NCBI GenBank assembly: GCA_013397115.1
Contig: VWZW01001378.1
Location: 63,761 to 127,760, forward strand
Source of the DNA: Edolisoma coerulescens
Taxonomy: Eukaryota > Chordata > Aves > Passeriformes > Campephagidae
DNA: 64,000 bases
Direction of reading: 5' to 3'
The position numbers and the translations under genes are program-made. Below the pieces are notes generated by a model. It was not told where the DNA came from. It did no database searches and saw only the letters and a program-made list of their open reading frames with translations. Shown piece by piece: positions 58,151-64,000 of the stretch (positions are counted from its first letter, which is position 1; the number at the start of each line of letters is the position of its first letter).

Positions 58151-59158
58151 TCAGCTAATATGGATGGGCATAGCTGCACAAAGCCAGGGGAGTCCCCGTG
58201 TTCAAACCCACTGTTTCCATGGCCACAGCCAGTGGTGCTGGCAGATTTTTGGTTGGGCAGCATGGGGAAGATGCTTTTGCCAGAGGCAAGAGCACACACC
58301 ATGCTTTCTTAATTTCTCATTTTGCAACTCCTTTTGAATCTGGAGAGCTGCTTCAGCAATGCTCTGCATCATGGATAGGCCTGAGAAGCCAGGTTTTGTG
58401 TGACTTTTAAAATTTTCTGTCCAAACTGTTAAAGAAACTGGCATGATGCTAAAAATAAATGACAATCCAGCCCTCACCCTGCCCTTCTGCATGATGACAG
58501 GGCTTTTGGAGAGGCTCCTGGGCTGTTTACTATGTTCCTGCCTGTGGGTATCCACCTCCATGAGAAGGGTGTGCACTATCCGGAGCCATCCCAAAGCCAT
58601 TCCTGAGCTCTGTGCCACCCCACAGGCGTGGGCAGTGGCCCTTTGATTCTGTCAGCAGCAGGTTGCACCCATTGCCTGCTCAGTTCTTTATTTGAGGTGA
58701 TGGGGGTGTACCAGCTCTAAGCATGCTGTCCAGGGTGCTGGGCAAGGTAGGTCCCTGTGATGCCCTGAAGATGCTGGAGAGGGGTAGGTCTGGGTCAGCG
58801 GAAGACTTTAAAGCAGAGGCTGGTCATAAGACAACTGCTTGCTGCCAGAACCTTTTACCTGTGCCATTCCCTTTTTTCTGCATTCATCCTCCTCTTTTTC
58901 TCGTTTCCTTTTTGGATCATGCATTTTAGGGGCAAATTCTGACTCACCTTCAACATGCGAGCAGTTGAGCATGCTCCTCACAGCAAAGCTTGTTTTCAGG
59001 CTAGTGAGGATTTCTTCAGCAGTATTTACTCAGCAGCATGCTGTGAACATGTGTTTAAATGAGGCAAGGGCAAAAAGAATCAGGAGCTATCATATTTTTT
59101 CAGGAACTTCAACTTTCTTGAGATTGAAGTGTTTCATGCTATAATGTAAATGCTGATT

Positions 59159-59175
59159 CTTTTTTTTTTTTTTTG
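59159..59175. repeat. Poly-T tract
   Basis: About fifteen T's in a row, followed 80 bp later by an A-run (59256-59266). No retroposon body is recognisable between them. Confidence 0.85.
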
Positions 59176-62100
59176 CTGTTGGAAAATGTTAAAACATAAA
59201 ATATTGCGTTCCCTATTTTTGTCCTCTATTATACTTTGTTTCAGCATTTTCAAAAAAAAAAAAGAAATGGGAATTTTTGTTCTGCAGCAAGTCCTAAAGA
59301 TGAACTTACCATTTCAGTTCAGTCTGGTCACAGAACTGGGGGGACTGGAGTTTCCTGGAGAGGCAATCCCCTTGTCTATCCACTGGTAGGTCCAAGTACA
59401 GTGGTATGATCTGATCAAGAATGTGTCTGCAATCAGCCACAGTCTATGGGTCAGATGTCTCTTGTGCCTTGCAGAGATCCCTCTTATCCACAGTTCTACC
59501 TTTGTCACTGGAAGCCTGATCCTGCAATCCCTTCTCCATAGTGCGTGCTAATCCCACTGGTAGTTTAGGTCAAGTAGGAGTCTGTGGCAGAGCCTTTAAA
59601 ACCTGCCCCAAGTCTCCCTGCACACCCAGAAGGTGCTGTGTGATGAGCCTGGGCACACGCAGTGGAGAATAGGTTAATTTGAACTACATCCAGGATGCTT
59701 CCACTCCTCTCAGGAGTATACGTGAGTGCATTTAGTAATTCTCTCCTGAGAACAAGCTCTGGCAGTATCAGCCTCAGAGCAGAAGCCTTGACAAAATTAA
59801 TCAGCACTGGTACACTGCCTGACACAGTTTGTTTTACAAAGTCCTGCTCCTTTCACTAGGATGAAAGTGTAATTCTGTAAGCACTTAGCAGCACCTACGT
59901 TCAATTAATTCCCTGTGCTGGCAAGGAAGAATTGCAGCACAGCAATCACACAAGGCTGAGACCTGTGAAAGAGGAGCAAAAAGGAGAGATGCCATGATTT
60001 GCAAGTGGCAGGAGGAAGGGATAGTTGGATTGAAAAATTATATTTGGGGGAGAGTAAAGAGAGAGAGATGAGAATGGCGAGAAAGCTTTGCTTTTTAGTC
60101 CCCAGTCTCTGTCCTGTATGGGTGGAGCAGCAGGGAAGGTTGTGAGGTGGTGTCTTCAGGGCAAGACAGAACCATATTCATGGCATGCAGACACCGGGAG
60201 TTGGGTGTCTGGCCCCAGCAAAGCACCAGCTACTCATCATTACCCTGCTGTTTGCTCTGCCCTTGCTTTGGTGGTTCTCACTTCTCTGCACCAGGCACCA
60301 AGCCTCTTCTACCCCAGCTGTCGTGAGACCAGTGCAGATGGGGGACTGTGCTCCCTACTCCCTGGGGCAGTCCCAGATGCTGTGCCCCATGGCTCTTGGG
60401 GAAGAGCAGACAATCAAGCCATGGTCCTCCAGAATGGACAACAGAAGCAGGGGCAGAAGTCAGTTACCTGCTGCAGCTTTGCAGCATCTTCATACTCTTG
60501 CATCCTGCAACAGCCCTGGTGGCACCCACACCTCTCTTGGTGTCAGAGACATGACAGACTTGGCTGTGGGGGATGACTCAGTCCCACCTCGACTGCAGCA
60601 AGAGTGATAACAGACCCCAAGTTCCTGGAGGAATGTGCTGGGAAGCGGATATAAACCCTGGCCACTTGTGGCTTAGTGGCTGCAGTAGGTGTCTCCATCT
60701 CAAAGCCAGACAAAGAGGTGAGGGAAGGAACATCCTTTTCCTTTCTTTTTTTCCCACATTGTCCTGCAAACGACCTGCAAGCAGTACAGGGCAGGGATGC
60801 AGATGGAGGCACATGCATGAACACACAGGAGGCAAACGTGCGTGTCTAGGGCTCAGGCCGTTACTGTCGGCACATACTGGTGCACACCAGCATAGGATCA
60901 GCTCAACATGCATGCATGCTAAGGGCAGATAACAGCAACATTGTCTAATGAAGAAAAACGATTCAGTTTTGTTCTGGCTTGTAGCATTCAGCTCAATCCT
61001 GCTCACTGTGGATTCTGTTTAATGCAGTGTCCCTGCACACAGGCAGATGTGGTCCTTGTGCGCTGGTTGGGAGGGTTTGGCTGCACCATTGCAGTGCTGT
61101 GTCTGCCAGTGCTGGCATGGCATCATGCAAGGGCAGGGCTTGGAGCCTCTCAATTAGGATTAGATTCAATTTCTCTGTGGGATTCTGTGGAAAGATTAGA
61201 GAACAAGTAGGCACTAGAAATGACTGTGTCAAGAAATAAATTGATGATAGTATGAATTAGAAAGGAAAAATGACAGAAGGATGGACTAGTCTGTTCTGGA
61301 TGGGGGCATGGTGACAGGAAGAGTGACTGCTTTCATTTTTCACTTTAAATACAAGCTTCTTTGCACAGCTGAAAGGCAAACTGGCAAAATCTAACTTGAG
61401 AGAAATGTAAGGCCTTTGGAATGCATGGGAGAAATATTGGGCTTTTTGTAGCTGCATTGAGTCAGAACAGAAGTGGAGGAAGAGAGAGTGGGAAAACAAA
61501 GGCTCTGACCCCCAGAAGACCCCATTTATCCCAAAACCTCAGAAAGCACCGCATCCAGCTCTGTTGGGACCCACACACTGCTCCATGAGTCAGGCAGAAA
61601 TTGTTTGGTGCCTCCTGTGTATTTTTCACACCCTGCCTGAGCTGAGCTGCCATGGCTAGTGCTAGTGCTGCTGCCAGTGGGGACTGGGATTTCTGCTGAC
61701 CACCACCACTGCCTGCTTCACATTGACCTCCTGGTGCTGTGATGGGTGAGGACAGCAGTTCCACCCGGCTCTTCACTGGCCTGTGAGCTATTTTACCTCA
61801 AGGTACTTCCTGCCCTGCAGTGCAGAATGATCCCCAAGGACATCCATGCAGCTGGATTGGCCATGAGGAGACATGGGCCAGCAAACTGGGCACCCCCAAG
61901 AGGGCAGCCCCCATAGAACATATCAAAAACCCCAGCTAGACATGGCATGCACATTTCAAAGTCTGGTGAGCTGTTAACTTTTGCTTTTGCTCATTGAAGA
62001 GTGGCTAATTTGACCAGGGAAGGCTTCTGTGCTTTCCATGGCTTGAGTTTGGCTGGGACACTAAGTATACAGCATTTAATTTTAGGCTACCCATGAGAAT

Positions 62101-64000
62101 GGTTTTCACTGTCCTTGTGAAACTTTCCAGTATTCTCTGGGAAATATAGTTCCTGAGGCTGAGACGCATTAACCTGATGTCAGTTACCTGGAAGAAGGCT
62201 ATCTGTCCAGCCCAGGATAGCAGTTGCGGTGCCCTCAGCAGGTAACATAAGACTGCACTTGTGCAAATGTAAATGGAATGATGACCTGCAGAAGGGGTCT
62301 GCTTTACCACCATTGGCTATGGCTTAAAATTTTTCACCTTTTAGTAAGTAAACCTAGGTTGGATTGGCTCCTGCTTAGGAGTTTGTATACAGACATCTTT
62401 GCAAATGCTCATCCTGGCCAGTGATTTCACCGACTCTCTTGAATTATTCTTGTGTATGGTAAAACTATCTTTCTAGTCAGCTAGGACCACACTCCTGAAG
62501 ATTGCTTTATCTTGTTTAAACCCAGCCCTTTGCAGTGGGTTTGTCTGATTTTGGATGTCTGAGTCACTAAAGATGGCACTGAGGACATCACAGATCCACA
62601 TGCTGTGTACAAGCTCCTGTTTTGCCACAGCACTGTGCAGAAGACGCATTCCAGTAGCCAAACTCCTCTGTTTCGGACTCCTCAGGGTTGTAGCAGCAGA
62701 GTACCACATGCTGTGGTAGGACATTGATCATGACAAAGTAGTTTTCTTCTTCGACTGACTGTGCTGAGCAGTGCATTACACATACTGTGCAATAGCAAAT
62801 GCTGCCTGTGCTCTCTTTTTTTTGATGCATCAGCTTGTACTCTTGGAAATGAAAAGCTGGAAGGTGGTGATGAAGCCTGAGCTGATCTCCTGATGTGGCA
62901 CTCTGGACAAAAGCAGCCTAGAAGGATAGCTGGGCTTGCCTGTCAGATTGATCCTGTTGGACCCACAGCAGTGAGGTAGCCCCGCATTTTGCCAATGGTT
63001 AACAGTGACCTTCCATGAGCTTCCTCTTAAGAGTCCGGCTGTGTGATTCTCACTCTGTGCCTAGGTTTTTGAACCAGCAGCCCTCAAGTAATTGCTTAGG
63101 TCATTTTGGAGTGAACAGCAAAGCATTCATCTCGAGGCTGTACAACAAGAGGAGATGCCAGGAGGTTCTCCAGCCTCCCAGCAGTACAGGCTTTTGGCGC
63201 ATGTTACTAACAGCACCTGGCATGCCAGCTGGGTTCTCCTTCTAGCTCCAGAGGGTGTGCAGGGCCATGGTGGTGGAACAGCTGGAGCACTGCCACACTC
63301 AGGCTATGCCCAGGGGCTGGGCAACCATTGGACCTGCAGGAGCAGGGTTTGCTAGAGTCTGGGATGGGAAGTGAACACCTGGAAAATGCACCTTTGGCTT
63401 CACTGCCACTGATGCTTTCCTAAGGTGTCCACAGTCCCCACTGAGCTCACCTTTTCCTCGTGGGGCCAGCTCCTCTGCCTCACTGAAGCAGAAGAAGTCA
63501 CTGCAGCAAAGCACATCCAGGGCTGTGAAGACCCTTGACCATGTCTGACAGACTGCTGTCGCATGTGTGTGGAAGGCAGGGAGCTTAGGATGGAAGGCAG
63601 CTCTCAGACAAGGCCACTCATGAAAACAAGCCCTGCAGCCCTGAATACTCCAGAACTGTTCCTCGTGTTGGCTCCTTGTTGCTCATCCATACCTGCCTGG
63701 TGGTCTCAGATGCATGTATCTGAGTATGAGTCCTTCCAAGGGGGTTCTTCCACACTGTGATGTGCCTTACATCCCATGTATGTGAAACTGGTTACTTGTA
63801 GACCAAACTGGTAGCACCTGGAAGGGAGAAAACTCCCTTCTTAGGATGGATCAGAGTTGGTTTCATTGCAGATGTGCTTGGGAGGTTTCTTAAAACTGGT
63901 GCTGGCTGGACAGATTGGTATCTCTCTGGATACAAGTCAGACTCTTCCTCATTCAAACAAACAGTCCAGGTTCCTGGTGATCCTTGGGTAATCATCCTAT

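Larger units (their letters stand above)
57152..64000 (+). other. PAX5: PAX5 intron 9, 5' part (3' end outside window)
   Basis: It begins with a strong GTAAGT donor. I searched for the terminal exon, which should open with codons for SPYYYS and end with YDRH and a stop, and did not find it, so intron 9 is at least 6.8 kb here. It contains an AT-rich candidate element (57720-58150), a T-run at 59160-59174 and an A-run at 59256-59266. Sequence 59400-64000 shows no exon, CR1, LTR or RNA gene I recognise. Confidence 0.85.

Noticed and set aside
60088..60607. Two overlapping + frames of 162 and 140 codons
   Set aside because: They overlap each other in different frames with no recognisable protein in either; typical of GC-rich intron sequence.
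57152..64000. Terminal PAX5 exon within the window
   Set aside because: I searched the + strand after exon 9 for an acceptor followed by codons for SPYYYS and the YDRH stop and saw none. The exon must lie further downstream.

Overview
The window reads as bird nuclear DNA carrying the 3' half of the B-lineage transcription factor gene PAX5 on the + strand. Three short exons account for all the coding sequence I can support. Exon 7 (6572-6701), exon 8 (34568-34669) and exon 9 (57065-57151) are 130, 102 and 87 bp long. They join in phase, have good splice sites, and encode residues equivalent to about 261-367 of the 391-residue mammalian PAX5 (numbering and comparison from memory). Everything else is intron: the 3' part of intron 6 (1-6571), all of intron 7 (27.9 kb), all of intron 8 (22.4 kb) and the 5' part of intron 9 (from 57152). 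The terminal exon for the last 24 residues is not visible and should lie beyond 64000. No bacterial genes, operons, CRISPR arrays or rRNA genes are present, and no convincing tRNA. The hundreds of short open reading frames look like chance frames in intron DNA.

The bird assignment rests on CR1 LINE fragments with the avian-type 3' tail (5330-5473, 7883-8720, 17340-17845, 42940-43157), on short solo LTRs with 6-bp target duplications, and on how close the exons are to amniote PAX5. A passerine is plausible but I cannot prove it.

Layout: intron 6 holds a CTG microsatellite and a CR1 tail. Intron 7 holds a CR1 fragment split by a 211-bp LTR-like insertion (8024-8234), a 564-bp assembly gap (13255-13818), a second CR1, and a 489-bp antisense solo LTR inside a pentanucleotide microsatellite (22867-23355). 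It also has an AT-rich, repeat-free block at 27640-28100 that looks like a conserved non-coding element. Intron 8 holds several more such blocks (one with a perfect octamer ATGCAAAT at 41502), a CR1 tail, a 36-bp minisatellite, and a CpG-rich patch beside a gap at a TG microsatellite (51904-52280). Intron 9 starts with another AT-rich block containing an octamer (57720-58150).

The exons encode the end of the region after the partial homeodomain and most of the C-terminal transactivation region of PAX5. The long introns are where B-cell or neural enhancers of this gene would be expected, but regulatory calls here rest on motifs and composition only, without alignment or chromatin data.
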